DNA of 34,691 nucleotides, taken from the IMG/VR virus record IMGVR_UViG_3300045258_000060, positions 1 to 34,691 of that record; one strand, written 5' to 3'. The stretch's first letter is position 1. Each line of letters opens with the position of its first letter. This DNA comes from a virus. The notes beneath the pieces were generated by a model. The model was not told the origin of the DNA, did not search any database, and saw only the letters and a list, made by a program, of their open reading frames with translations. A program made the translations under genes and the position numbers. This document shows, piece by piece, positions 13,672-20,106 of the stretch.

Positions 13672-13753
13672 TCCCAACCGATAATTCAAAAAAACGGACG
13701 CGTCAACGCAAATAACGCTTGCATAGGCGCGAAAATGAATTATGGTCATCGGC
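13672..13753. promoter_or_regulatory. Divergent early promoter/operator region
   Basis: This 82-base gap separates the two transcription units. Leftward: TTGACG (13706-13701), 17-base spacer, TATCGG (13683-13678), then six bases to ATG 13671. Rightward: TTGCAT (13719-13724), 16-base spacer, TATGGT (13741-13746), then seven bases to ATG 13754. The -35 boxes are fair and the -10 boxes weak. Between them are a GACGCGTC palindrome (13697-13704) and a direct repeat AACGC at 13705-13709 and 13714-13718, possible operators for the Cro-like protein. Confidence 0.45.
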
Positions 13754-14068
13754 ATGAGCAAAACCAACCCTTCCACCACCGCGGCGATTGCTACCCGTGG
13801 TGACGGCGCGGCAGTTAGTCCCCTGACTGTCGCGCCAAGTTTCCCATGCCGCAACTGCGATGGCTCGGGCGAAACCGAGATCATGGGCCTTACCGATACG
13901 GCTTATCGCTGGGCTAGGTGCCATGATTGCGATGGTTCGGGTGTTGAGGAACCGTATTGCGGAACCTGTTCTGGCAAGCTGACTTGCGATCTGTTTTGCA
14001 CGAGCTGCGACGAATATGAATCCCTCGTGTTCGTTGAACGCATTGCGCCGGGACGGATCGCATGTTGA
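13754..14068 (+). CDS. DnaJ-type zinc-finger protein, 104 residues
   Basis: The protein has repeated CxxCxGxG-like units: CRNCDGSGE, CHDCDGSGV, CGTCSG and CTSCDEYE, as in the DnaJ central zinc domain but without a J domain. It should bind one or two zinc ions. It is the first gene of the rightward unit. ATG 13754 is preferred to ATG 13742 because it matches the predicted transcript start; neither has a ribosome site. Role unknown; small zinc proteins here often interfere with host enzymes. Confidence 0.65.
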   Translation: MSKTNPSTTAAIATRGDGAAVSPLTVAPSFPCRNCDGSGETEIMGLTDTAYRWARCHDCDGSGVEEPYCGTCSGKLTCDLFCTSCDEYESLVFVERIAPGRIAC

Positions 14069-14196
14069 GCGGGATCCCAGAGCGCACGGTAGAGCAATAC
14101 CGCGCCGATGCCGCCTACCTTCGCGCAAGGCACAATCACAACGCTGCCAACGCGCTTGAGGAAAGAGCCGCCGAACTCGCACGGGGGCAAGCATGA
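14062..14196 (+). CDS. Hypothetical charged protein, 44 residues
   Basis: ATG 14062 overlaps the upstream stop by 7 bases and its own stop overlaps the next ATG. The protein, beginning MLSGIPERTVEQYRADAAYL, is one Ala/Arg/Glu-rich helix, likely a small coiled coil. No family recognised. Confidence 0.55.
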   Translation: MLSGIPERTVEQYRADAAYLRARHNHNAANALEERAAELARGQA

Positions 14197-14597
14197 CCCA
14201 GCCTATCCCTGACCGTCCCGACAGTGTTTGGGCGATGCCTACGGCCCGCTCTGGCGCCCTACGGGCTGAGCCAGTTGCACTGTCTCAGGCAAAGCCGCCT
14301 GCCGCTATCGCAGAAGCAATCGCATACGCGCTACGGGACGATGGGCCGCATTATGTCCTAGGGGCTGCGTTCTGGTGCGCCTTTATTGACCCCACGCGGA
14401 CCAAGTGGGACCAGCCCTACCCATGTCATTTTCTGACGTTCCTGCATAACGGACTCGTCAAACCCCATGATGGGCAGGGCGCCAAACTGACCCCGCTTGG
14501 CGAAGCCGTGCGTGACATCATGGCCAAGGCCCGGACACCGAAGAGTGGCGCAGCCGAAGGCGAGAGCCCGACCAGCGAAGCTGGGGACGCCCAATGA
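14193..14597 (+). CDS. Hypothetical protein with winged-helix-like C-terminus
   Basis: 134 residues. The first 35 are Pro/Ala-rich and probably loose. The middle AIAEAIAYALRDDGPHYVLG and the end HFLTFLHNGLVKPHDGQ then LTPLGEAVRDIMAKA look like a winged-helix fold in which a strand pair follows the recognition helix. DNA binding is therefore possible but unproven. Coupled by ATGA overlaps to both neighbours in the early rightward message. Confidence 0.55.
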   Translation: MTQPIPDRPDSVWAMPTARSGALRAEPVALSQAKPPAAIAEAIAYALRDDGPHYVLGAAFWCAFIDPTRTKWDQPYPCHFLTFLHNGLVKPHDGQGAKLTPLGEAVRDIMAKARTPKSGAAEGESPTSEAGDAQ

Positions 14598-14689
14598 CCC
14601 CCCGTCTCAACCGCACCCTAACCCTCTTATCTATTCCAGCAATACTATGGCTTTGGGTCGCAGACCTGTCGCCGTGGGTGACGCTCTAA
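14594..14689 (+). CDS. Membrane microprotein, 31 residues
   Basis: ATG 14594 overlaps the upstream TGA, and the TAA overlaps the next ATG (TAATG). Residues 8-26, LTLLSIPAILWLWVADLSP, form one hydrophobic helix. Too short for family assignment; the overlaps on both sides are the main support. Confidence 0.5.
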   Translation: MTPRLNRTLTLLSIPAILWLWVADLSPWVTL

Positions 14690-14826
14690 TGGCCGAACTC
14701 ATCTTCAACATCCTGGGCATAGCGGCGTCTGTGATTGGCGTTTGCTTTGTCGCCCTGTCGCTACTCGTTGGCGTGTGCGCGCTCTTCGGCGGCCTCGCCA
14801 CCCATTCATATGGAGATACGCAATGA
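14689..14826 (+). CDS. Membrane microprotein, 45 residues
   Basis: ATG 14689 follows directly on the previous microprotein. MAELIFNILGIAASVIGVCF runs into VALSLLVGVCALFGGLA, one long or two short hydrophobic helices, then a polar tail. Its TGA overlaps the ERF start (ATGA), so it lies in the recombination operon. Unknown role. Confidence 0.55.
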   Translation: MAELIFNILGIAASVIGVCFVALSLLVGVCALFGGLATHSYGDTQ

Positions 14827-15557
14827 ACGCGCAAAGCAAAATCGAGCGCAACGTGAAGGCGAACATCGCCCAGCGCATCAACGCCGCGATGGCCGAGGTC
14901 GATTACATCCAGAAGGAAAAGAAGGCCGGCATGAATTACACCATCGTGTCTCACGACGCGGTGACGGCCAAGGTTCGCCCGATCCTCCAAGGGCATGGCG
15001 TGGTTTACTACCCCCGCGACATGGTTGTCCGGCAGGACGGCAACCGCACTGAGGCGATGTTCAATGTTCGCTTCGAGAACGTGGACGACCGCACGGACTT
15101 CATTGATGTGGCGACGTTCGGCTACGGCGTGGACAACCAGGACAAGGGGCCGGGCAAGGCTATCAGCTACGGCGTCAAGTACGCGCTGCTCAAGGTTCTC
15201 GGGTTGGAAACGGGCGACGATCCCGACGATGTTCAGGACGCCAAGGCCGACCACAAACCAGCCAAGGACGCCGCGCCGTTCACCCTCGGGCCGGCGAAGA
15301 ACAAGACCAGCCTGAAAGAGCTTGGCCGCACCTTCTGGAAGGACGTTGAGGCTTGCGGGGACGAGGACGAACTAATCGCCCTGATTGCCACCAGCAAGCC
15401 GCTCATCACGCAGATCAAGGCCGAGCTGCCCTCATGGTGGAGCGGCGGGTTCAAGGACGGCGGCGAGCCCTTCGAGGGGCTGGAGCATGTGATCGACCGC
15501 AACCTCAACGACTTCCGCAATCTGGCGAACGTCAGAACCCCCATAGACGCAGGGTGA
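14823..15557 (+). CDS. erf: ERF-family single-strand annealing protein
   Basis: 244 residues from ATG 14823. ERF proteins anneal complementary single strands in phage recombination and help circularise or repair genomes. The signature is strong: VDYIQKEKKAGMNYTIVSHD near the N-terminus, and FGYGVDNQDKGPGKAISYGV followed by KYALLKVLGLETGDDPDD (residues ~98-135). The C-terminal ~85 residues, with LKELGRTFWKDVEAC, form a separate helical part that may bind partners such as the SSB-like protein two genes downstream. No exonuclease gene was found, though HNH nucleases sit beside it. Confidence 0.93.
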   Translation: MNAQSKIERNVKANIAQRINAAMAEVDYIQKEKKAGMNYTIVSHDAVTAKVRPILQGHGVVYYPRDMVVRQDGNRTEAMFNVRFENVDDRTDFIDVATFGYGVDNQDKGPGKAISYGVKYALLKVLGLETGDDPDDVQDAKADHKPAKDAAPFTLGPAKNKTSLKELGRTFWKDVEACGDEDELIALIATSKPLITQIKAELPSWWSGGFKDGGEPFEGLEHVIDRNLNDFRNLANVRTPIDAG

Positions 15558-15562
15558 TCGAG

Positions 15563-16045
15563 ATGGCTCGGCAAGCTAACTGGGGAGAGGCCCAAGCGTG
15601 GGCGCAAACCGCCGCTCGCTATACGGGCGATGACTGCCTCCCCTGGCCGTTCAAGGCCAACACTTACGGTTACGGCACGATGGGGGTTGGCGGCAAAACG
15701 GTGAAGGCTACGAGATACGTATGCCAGCTCGCGCACGGCGCGCCAGTTGGGCGGGTCGACTGCGCGCACAGTTGCGGCAACCGCCTGTGCTGCAATCCGC
15801 GACATCTTCGGTGGGCAACCCGCGCGGAGAATGAGGCGGACAAGAGGTTGCACGGACGAGATAACCGGGGCGAGCGCCACGGGGCGACAATCCTAACAAC
15901 CAACGACGTTCTTGCCATCAGGGCCGCGCGAAAGGCGGGAGAGCGGAACGGGAAGTTGGCCCGTCAATACGGCGTTAGCCCTGGCACCATTTGCAACATC
16001 ATGAGCGGCGCCAGTTGGGCGTGGCTTGAGGGAGAAAAGGCATGA
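15563..16045 (+). CDS. HNH endonuclease with C-terminal HTH
   Basis: 160 residues from ATG 15563. The HNH_3-type core is CAHSCGNRLCCNPRHLRWAT followed by RAENEADK, with VGRVDCAH supplying the first histidine. The C-terminus adds LARQYGVSPGTICNIMSG, a helix-turn-helix as in NUMOD-like homing nucleases. It may be a free-standing homing endonuclease inserted between ERF and the SSB-like gene, rather than a recombination enzyme. It overlaps the SSB-like gene by 4 bases. The N-terminus CLPWPFKANTYGYG is family-typical. Confidence 0.85.
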   Translation: MARQANWGEAQAWAQTAARYTGDDCLPWPFKANTYGYGTMGVGGKTVKATRYVCQLAHGAPVGRVDCAHSCGNRLCCNPRHLRWATRAENEADKRLHGRDNRGERHGATILTTNDVLAIRAARKAGERNGKLARQYGVSPGTICNIMSGASWAWLEGEKA

Positions 16046-16317
16046 GTACTTACCAACAGAAGGATATGAGCGGGAGCCTTTTTCGCAATGATAAAAAAGA
16101 GACGGATTCACACCCTGACTACAAGGGCTCGGCCCTGCTGGGCGGCGTGGATCACTGGCTCGACGCCTGGATCAACGAGAGCGCCAGCGGCACCAAGTAT
16201 ATGTCGCTCAAGTTCAAGCCCAAGGAGGGGGCGCGGGGTGTGCCGAATCCACCCCGCGACAACCCGCAGGCGCAACGACCGGGCTTTGATCCTGATGACT
16301 CGGACGTGCCGTTCTGA
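16042..16317 (+). CDS. SSB-like protein with acidic C-terminal tip
   Basis: 91 residues. SGSLFRNDKKETDSHPDYKG and KYMSLKFKPKEG are typical of small phage beta-barrel proteins that replace SSB; the C-terminus ends DPDDSDVPF, very like the acidic DDDIPF tip through which bacterial SSB recruits its partners. It probably coats single-stranded phage DNA and guides ERF or host proteins. It lacks the full length of host SSB (~150-180). Its stop overlaps the nuclease start (TGATGA). Confidence 0.7.
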   Translation: MSTYQQKDMSGSLFRNDKKETDSHPDYKGSALLGGVDHWLDAWINESASGTKYMSLKFKPKEGARGVPNPPRDNPQAQRPGFDPDDSDVPF

Positions 16318-16649
16318 TGACCTTTCTCCCACCCCGTATCAAGCGCGACAGCGGCAAGAAGGACGTTGGGAAGCGTTCGCCCGCGCACCGGAAATGGATC
16401 CGGGGCCACGTTTGCTGCGGGTGTGAGAGTTCCACCGCCATCGAGTGCGCCCACGTTAGGGACGGCACCGATGGCGGCATGGGAATTAAGCCCTCGGATC
16501 GCTGGACGGTTTCGCTCTGCCGAGACTGCCACACTCGCCAGCATCAGATCGGCGAGGCGTCATTCGAGAAAGAGCGCGGGATCAACCTCAAGGCGCTCGC
16601 GGAGGCCTTCTTCAAGGCCAGTCCGCACAGGGGGAAGTTGGAACAATGA
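16317..16649 (+). CDS. HNH-type recombination nuclease (DUF968-like)
   Basis: 110 residues. HRKWIRGHVCCGCESSTAIE then CAHVRDGTDGGMGIKPSDR and VSLCRDCHTRQHQIGEASFE match DUF968/Ref-type HNH nucleases coded in phage recombination loci. Zinc-binding cysteine pairs and the catalytic histidine of CAHVR are present. It is likely a single-strand or branched-DNA nuclease working with ERF and the SSB-like protein. Distinct from the HNH protein two genes upstream. It overlaps the next gene by 4 bases. Confidence 0.82.
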   Translation: MTFLPPRIKRDSGKKDVGKRSPAHRKWIRGHVCCGCESSTAIECAHVRDGTDGGMGIKPSDRWTVSLCRDCHTRQHQIGEASFEKERGINLKALAEAFFKASPHRGKLEQ

Positions 16650-16963
16650 GAAACGATCTTCCAGTCAGCGAGCAATACCGCCTCGCCGCCCAGCAATGGG
16701 TGAAGGTCGATGCGGCGGCACGGATGCTCGAAGAGGGCAAGTCGGCCTACGTCGCCCAGCAGATCAACAAGCTCGGAGATATTCCCCACGCGAAGGCTGA
16801 CCGCATGGTCAGGGCCTCGCCGGAATACGCCGACTACATCAAGAAAATGGTCAACGCCAAGACGGCGGCGAACGAGATGAAAGAGGAACTGGCCTGGCTG
16901 AAGATGCGCCACATGGAGCGCACCTCAGAGGAAGCCAATAACAGATCGGAGCGCAAGCTGTGA
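16646..16963 (+). CDS. Conserved phage hypothetical, helical, 105 residues
   Basis: Alpha-helical throughout. EQYRLAAQQWVKVDAAARML and the C-terminal EELAWLKMRHMERTSEEANN resemble small proteins often coded after recombination genes in siphoviruses; the heptad-like end suggests a coiled coil. No enzyme motif. It overlaps both neighbours by 4 bases. Confidence 0.65.
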   Translation: MRNDLPVSEQYRLAAQQWVKVDAAARMLEEGKSAYVAQQINKLGDIPHAKADRMVRASPEYADYIKKMVNAKTAANEMKEELAWLKMRHMERTSEEANNRSERKL

Positions 16964-17127
16964 AACCGAACCTACAAGTCGTCACCAAGACGCACCGCCC
17001 CGTGGTGGATATTTACGCCAGTTGGCGAGCCGAGATCGCTGAGCGCGATTGGGATGGGCTTCATGCCAGAGCCGACAAGCGGGAGCCGGTCGATATTCCC
17101 GAAACTCGTAAGGGGTGGAGAGCGTGA
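16960..17127 (+). CDS. Hypothetical protein, 55 residues, GTG start
   Basis: GTG 16960 overlaps the previous stop (GTGA) and the stop overlaps the next GTG. Begins VKPNLQVVTKTHRPVVDIYA and ends with a charged region DIPETRKGWRA. No family recognised; overlaps support translation. Confidence 0.5.
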   Translation: MKPNLQVVTKTHRPVVDIYASWRAEIAERDWDGLHARADKREPVDIPETRKGWRA

Positions 17128-17384
17128 ATTGCGAACGGTGCGGTAAGCGCCTGTCGCGCAAGACGGCCCGAACCTACGGCGGCGAGGTTCTGTGCAGCAC
17201 ATGCCTGTTCGCACCGCTCGACGCACTTCGTGACACGCAGCCAGCGCAAGTCGGGCGAAACCCGAAGGGTGGAGACGCGAAGCAAGGCTCCGTCGAAGAT
17301 GAGCACGCGGTCCCGAACGACAGTGAGGGATGCGCCCAAAGGCAGTCACCCCCAGGACCGGAGTCTCTTACCCATGACAGATAA
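17124..17384 (+). CDS. Zinc-ribbon protein, 86 residues
   Basis: GTG 17124 is chosen because GGAG lies five bases upstream and the stop of the previous gene overlaps it; a GTG at 17115 is possible. The N-terminus CERCGKRLSRKTARTYGGEV then LCSTCLF is a four-cysteine zinc ribbon. Residues after 35 are polar and probably disordered. Function unknown; second of four small zinc proteins in this unit. Confidence 0.6.
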   Translation: MNCERCGKRLSRKTARTYGGEVLCSTCLFAPLDALRDTQPAQVGRNPKGGDAKQGSVEDEHAVPNDSEGCAQRQSPPGPESLTHDR

Positions 17385-17877
17385 GCCGATGCCTACCGAT
17401 GCGATGATTGAAGCTGGCGTCGAGGTTCTTTGGAGGCTCGCCGATACCGACGAAAGCCCCGGCGACATGAAGCGATCCGCCGAAGCGATCTACCGCGCCA
17501 TGCAAGCAGCCCGCCCCCCTCTATCGGATGATAAGCTAAGCGGGTTGGTGGAGCGGTTGGATAAGCGCGCCGATGTTATGGACGGTGATCCAAGGGCCGC
17601 TGCATGGGTTGCGGATATTCGCGCAGTTCGCCCAGCCATCAAAGCCCTACAGCAACAGCTTAGGGTGAAAGACGAGCTATGGGCGAAATTCGCAGAGAAT
17701 ATCGGCCTAGAGATTTCGTGGGGCGAACTGGACAACGACCCTAGCGAATGTGGCTGGCGCGTTCACGCCCGTTTCGGCGGCGTCAATGACCGTGAGTGGA
17801 ATTTGGTGGCAACAGGCTCAACGCCGTTGGAGGCCATCCGCAAAGCCCTTTCCGCACCAGAGGGCTCCGACCGATGA
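17374..17877 (+). CDS. Hypothetical early protein, 167 residues
   Basis: ATG 17374 starts MTDKPMPTDAMIEAGVEVLW. The first ~50 residues (AEAIYRAMQAARPP) resemble a short domain common in phage early proteins, also echoed in the 18300-18782 gene. The middle is a helical region, LSGLVERLDKRADV and IKALQQQLRVKDELWAK, and the C-terminus WRVHARFGGVNDREWNLVAT looks like a small beta sheet. No function assigned. Confidence 0.6.
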   Translation: MTDKPMPTDAMIEAGVEVLWRLADTDESPGDMKRSAEAIYRAMQAARPPLSDDKLSGLVERLDKRADVMDGDPRAAAWVADIRAVRPAIKALQQQLRVKDELWAKFAENIGLEISWGELDNDPSECGWRVHARFGGVNDREWNLVATGSTPLEAIRKALSAPEGSDR

Positions 17878-18080
17878 CGGAAGATGTTGGGCGTTCCCCC
17901 GCTGACGCAGGGTCGGGCTGCCAGCCTTCGGCCTCAGCCGTTCCAGCTTCGCGGAGTGGCATCCCTAACGCGCTCGAGCAATACGTCCGGCGTCAACGCA
18001 CTCGAGGCGAGGCGCCGCGTCCGTGGCAGGTCAACGGCGCAAGCCTAGCTGAGATCGTCGCCGGAAAGTGGGTTCGATGA
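17874..18080 (+). CDS. Hypothetical protein, 68 residues
   Basis: ATG 17874 overlaps the previous stop (ATGA), and its stop overlaps the next ATG. The first half is Ser/Pro/Ala-rich; the second half includes NALEQYVRRQRTRGEAPRPW and SLAEIVAGKWVR. Not recognised. Confidence 0.5.
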   Translation: MTEDVGRSPADAGSGCQPSASAVPASRSGIPNALEQYVRRQRTRGEAPRPWQVNGASLAEIVAGKWVR

Positions 18081-18295
18081 CCGGCATTCAATGCGCTGAT
18101 TGCGGGCTGTTTTGCGGTGAAGCCGACTTTGCCTTGGGCCTCTGCGCCTACACACCCGAAAGCGAGTTCACACGCGAACGCATCGAGTGGACGTGCCGTC
18201 GCTGTGCGCAAGCGATCGAAGCCCAACGGGCCGAAACCGGAACGGGTTCGGTTCACGAGAGCGCGGTCGGCAACGCCGATGCGCCCAAGGAGTAG
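18077..18295 (+). CDS. Zinc-ribbon protein, 72 residues
   Basis: ATG 18077 overlaps the upstream stop (ATGA). CADCGLFCGEADF and CRRCAQAIEAQ give the two cysteine pairs of a zinc ribbon spaced about 30 residues apart. The tail is polar. Third of the four small zinc proteins. Function unknown. Confidence 0.58.
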   Translation: MTGIQCADCGLFCGEADFALGLCAYTPESEFTRERIEWTCRRCAQAIEAQRAETGTGSVHESAVGNADAPKE

Positions 18296-18299
18296 GACC

Positions 18300-18782
18300 A
18301 TGACCACCTTAGTTGAGGAAGCGGTAGAGCTGGCGGCTGATGTTGTCGCTGATATGTGCCTGGCCAATCCGAAAGCCAGTATGCTCGACACGACGCGAGC
18401 AGCAATCAAGGCATATCTCGCCGCAGCCCTGCCTACCGATGTTGCCGGTGCGGTCGCTGGTGACGGCCCAGGGTCGTGTTCGTCGGACGCGGGACTTGAT
18501 CGCGCCGGAGACGACCACTCCGCTGCCGCGTGTTCGAGCGACGGCCCTGGGCCACTGGAACGGCTGCACTACAATCTAGCCTGTGCGCCGCCTGATGCGA
18601 AAAAGTGTTTTGTCTCGCTGGACGATCATCGCGCAATCATCGCAGCCTTCGATGCCCTACCTACCGATGATGATGTGGAGAGGGTGGCAAAAGTATTCGA
18701 GAGCATTCAAGGCTACAAAGGCGACGAACATCGCGAAATGGCCCGTGCAGCTATCCATACCCTGATAGGGAGGGCCGAATGA
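18300..18782 (+). CDS. Hypothetical early protein, 160 residues
   Basis: ATG 18300 has an AAGGAG six to seven bases upstream, one of the few clear ribosome sites in this unit. Two helical ends (MTTLVEEAVELAADVVADMC; VERVAKVFESIQGYKGDEHR) flank a Gly/Ser/Asp-rich middle. That middle is coded by an inverted repeat, GGCCCAGGG and CCCTGGGCC about 75 bases apart. The C-terminus ARAAIHTLIG echoes the early gene at 17374. No function assigned. Confidence 0.6.
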   Translation: MTTLVEEAVELAADVVADMCLANPKASMLDTTRAAIKAYLAAALPTDVAGAVAGDGPGSCSSDAGLDRAGDDHSAAACSSDGPGPLERLHYNLACAPPDAKKCFVSLDDHRAIIAAFDALPTDDDVERVAKVFESIQGYKGDEHREMARAAIHTLIGRAE

Positions 18783-18925
18783 CCGAGTGCGACCACTACG
18801 CCGCCAAGCCACTAACCAGGATGGGAGATATGCAATGCGGCAAGTGCGGCATGATCTACCTGATCGAAGTTGGTGGAAACCGTTGGGCCGACCGGCCGGA
18901 AATGAAGCGGCGGCAGACTAAATAG
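18779..18925 (+). CDS. Zinc-ribbon microprotein, 48 residues
   Basis: ATG 18779 overlaps the previous stop. MTECDHYAAKPLTRMGDMQC then GKCGMIYLIEVGG contain a CDH and a CGKC pair, a compact treble-like ribbon. Last gene of the rightward unit, ending 18 bases from the convergent i-spanin stop. Function unknown. Confidence 0.55.
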   Translation: MTECDHYAAKPLTRMGDMQCGKCGMIYLIEVGGNRWADRPEMKRRQTK

Positions 18926-18943
18926 AGATGGGAGAGATGGGCT
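18926..18943. other. Convergent junction of the two transcription units
   Basis: Only 18 bases separate the stop of the rightward unit from the stop of the leftward unit. I see no hairpin followed by a T-run on either strand, so any terminator is not of simple intrinsic type or lies inside coding DNA. Confidence 0.6.
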
Positions 18944-19498
18944 CTATTGAGTTTTCTTCCACGTCTCCGTTAAATCCCGGTGCCAATTCCTCCAAGTCTC
19001 AGCCTCGGCCCGGTTCAAGTCACATTGCTCGGCACGGTCAACCAGCCACGGCCAGGGAACGGCAGCTAGCAGGGCGCTCCCGTCTCCGACAGGCACTTGA
19101 GGTCGGGTAGCATCGGGCTTCCCAGCGGGCGCGATACGTCTACCGGCGCCGGGGGTGGAGGGGTTGAGACAACTTGCTTTCCCTGGTCCCCGCAAGAGGA
19201 CAGTGCGAGCATCGCTAACAATGCGGCGGTTCGTTTCATTGTTCAGGCTCCTTGCCTTCGCAGAGATGGCTTCAGCGTCCTTGGCTATCTTGGCTGCCTT
19301 CGCCGCTATCCTGTCGCCTTCCGCCTTAACACCAGCCGCATAGCCTTCCTTCCGGGCATTGCTGACCGTGTGCTTATGCCACCATATCCCCCCGGCAATC
19401 ACGGCCAGGACAGCAAGCGCGATCCAGACCTGCCGCGGGATGCTTCCTGCTATCGAACGCGCCTTGGCGACAACGGCCAGTCCAGCTAACCCGCTCAT
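18944..19498 (-). CDS. i-spanin (Rz-like), inner membrane
   Basis: 184 residues from ATG 19498. An N-terminal membrane anchor, VWIALAVLAVIAGGIWWHKH (residues ~24-43), is followed by a long charged helical periplasmic part (EGDRIAAKAAKIAKDAEAIS) and a C-terminal Trp-rich segment AEAETWRNWHRDLTETWKK, the layout of Rz. With the lipoprotein o-spanin coded inside it, it bridges the envelope and fuses inner and outer membranes at the last step of lysis of a Gram-negative host. It overlaps the small membrane protein upstream by 4 bases. Confidence 0.85.
   Translation of the reverse strand: MSGLAGLAVVAKARSIAGSIPRQVWIALAVLAVIAGGIWWHKHTVSNARKEGYAAGVKAEGDRIAAKAAKIAKDAEAISAKARSLNNETNRRIVSDARTVLLRGPGKASCLNPSTPGAGRRIAPAGKPDATRPQVPVGDGSALLAAVPWPWLVDRAEQCDLNRAEAETWRNWHRDLTETWKKTQ
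19066..19239 (-). CDS. o-spanin (Rz1-like lipoprotein) embedded in i-spanin gene
   Basis: 57 residues read in a different frame wholly within the i-spanin gene. AAGGAG lies eight bases before ATG 19239. MKRTAALLAMLALSSCGDQG is a lipoprotein signal peptide with lipobox LSSC at residues 13-16; after lipidation at Cys16 the mature protein is Pro-rich (STPPPPAPVD), as in lambda Rz1. Two further cysteines near the C-terminus could form a disulfide. The nested layout is the lambda Rz/Rz1 arrangement. Confidence 0.88.
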   Translation of the reverse strand: MKRTAALLAMLALSSCGDQGKQVVSTPPPPAPVDVSRPLGSPMLPDLKCLSETGAPC

Positions 19499-19593
19499 GG
19501 TAAATCCCTCAGCCAAAGAACCACGGCCACGACACCAGCCGCCAGGATCAAGCGAACAACCCAGATGAGCCAGTTGGGCACACCGTCATTCAT
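19495..19593 (-). CDS. Single-span membrane microprotein in lysis cassette
   Basis: 32 residues, ATG 19593 overlapping the stop of the DUF1508-like gene and TGA overlapping the i-spanin ATG. MNDGVPNWLIWVVRLILAAG then VVAVVLWLRDLP is one transmembrane helix with a short N-terminal tail. It could be an antiholin, a pinholin-type protein or a lysis accessory; the place between holin-like and spanin genes supports a lysis role. Confidence 0.65.
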   Translation of the reverse strand: MNDGVPNWLIWVVRLILAAGVVAVVLWLRDLP

Positions 19594-19790
19594 CGCGGCC
19601 TCCCGGGAACCACGGCGCATCTGAGCGAGTGGGCAAAGCGAATTGCCGTCTTGTCGCGGGCAGCCTTGGAATTGTACGATTCGCTTGCCGCAATGATCTC
19701 GTTATTGCCGCAATCGACAATCCTGAAGAACCACTTCTTTCCGAGAAGTGTCTTGCGCTCGAAGGTCTGGATTTCCTCTGCTGGTCCCAT
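19590..19790 (-). CDS. DUF1508 (YegP-like) domain protein
   Basis: 66 residues. KWFFRIVDCGNNEIIAASES then YNSKAARDKTAIRFAHS match the small YegP/DUF1508 unit, a short beta-sheet-and-helix domain of unknown biochemical role that is widespread in bacteria and sometimes present in phages. GAGGAAA precedes ATG 19790. Coded within the lysis cassette, though a link to lysis is not known. Confidence 0.7.
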   Translation of the reverse strand: MGPAEEIQTFERKTLLGKKWFFRIVDCGNNEIIAASESYNSKAARDKTAIRFAHSLRCAVVPGRPR

Positions 19791-19802
19791 GGCTAGGTTT
19801 CC

Positions 19803-20102
19803 TCATGGTTTAGGTTGCATTTCCACGTTCTCGATATTCTCGGTGTTCAGGTCGCCGGCCACCTTCGTTTGCTTGCCAGCGCCAATCGTGCCGTCCTTGA
19901 TTGCGGAGCCAGCACCACCGCCGAACAGCAGCGCGCCAAGCCCCGTCGCCGCGGCCAGAGGATCGAATGTCTTGTTCACGACTAGATGCCAGCCGATGTA
20001 GCCAAGCATGGCGATGACGCTGAGCGCGGTTAGCGCCCGCATGATCTCGTAGCTCTCGTTATCCTTGCCGGTGAACCAGAACTTCATGATCCTGAAGAAC
20101 AT
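19803..20102 (-). CDS. Holin-like two-span membrane protein
   Basis: 99 residues. Two hydrophobic segments: ALTALSVIAMLGYIGWHLVV (~24-43) and PLAAATGLGALLFGGGAG (~48-65), then a polar C-terminal tail of ~35 residues (KQTKVAGDLNTENIENVE). Directly downstream of the endolysin gene. Size, topology and place fit a class II-type holin that opens the inner membrane for the endolysin. Other membrane proteins in the cassette could share or hold that role. Confidence 0.6.
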   Translation of the reverse strand: MFFRIMKFWFTGKDNESYEIMRALTALSVIAMLGYIGWHLVVNKTFDPLAAATGLGALLFGGGAGSAIKDGTIGAGKQTKVAGDLNTENIENVEMQPKP

Positions 20103-20106
20103 CGTG

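Noticed and set aside
13474-13884. 136-codon version of the HTH regulator
   Set aside because: It would run through the divergent promoter and into the rightward gene; the 65-codon form from ATG 13671 holds the whole HTH.
18926-18943. Bidirectional terminator between convergent genes
   Set aside because: Only 18 bases, with no inverted repeat or T-run.
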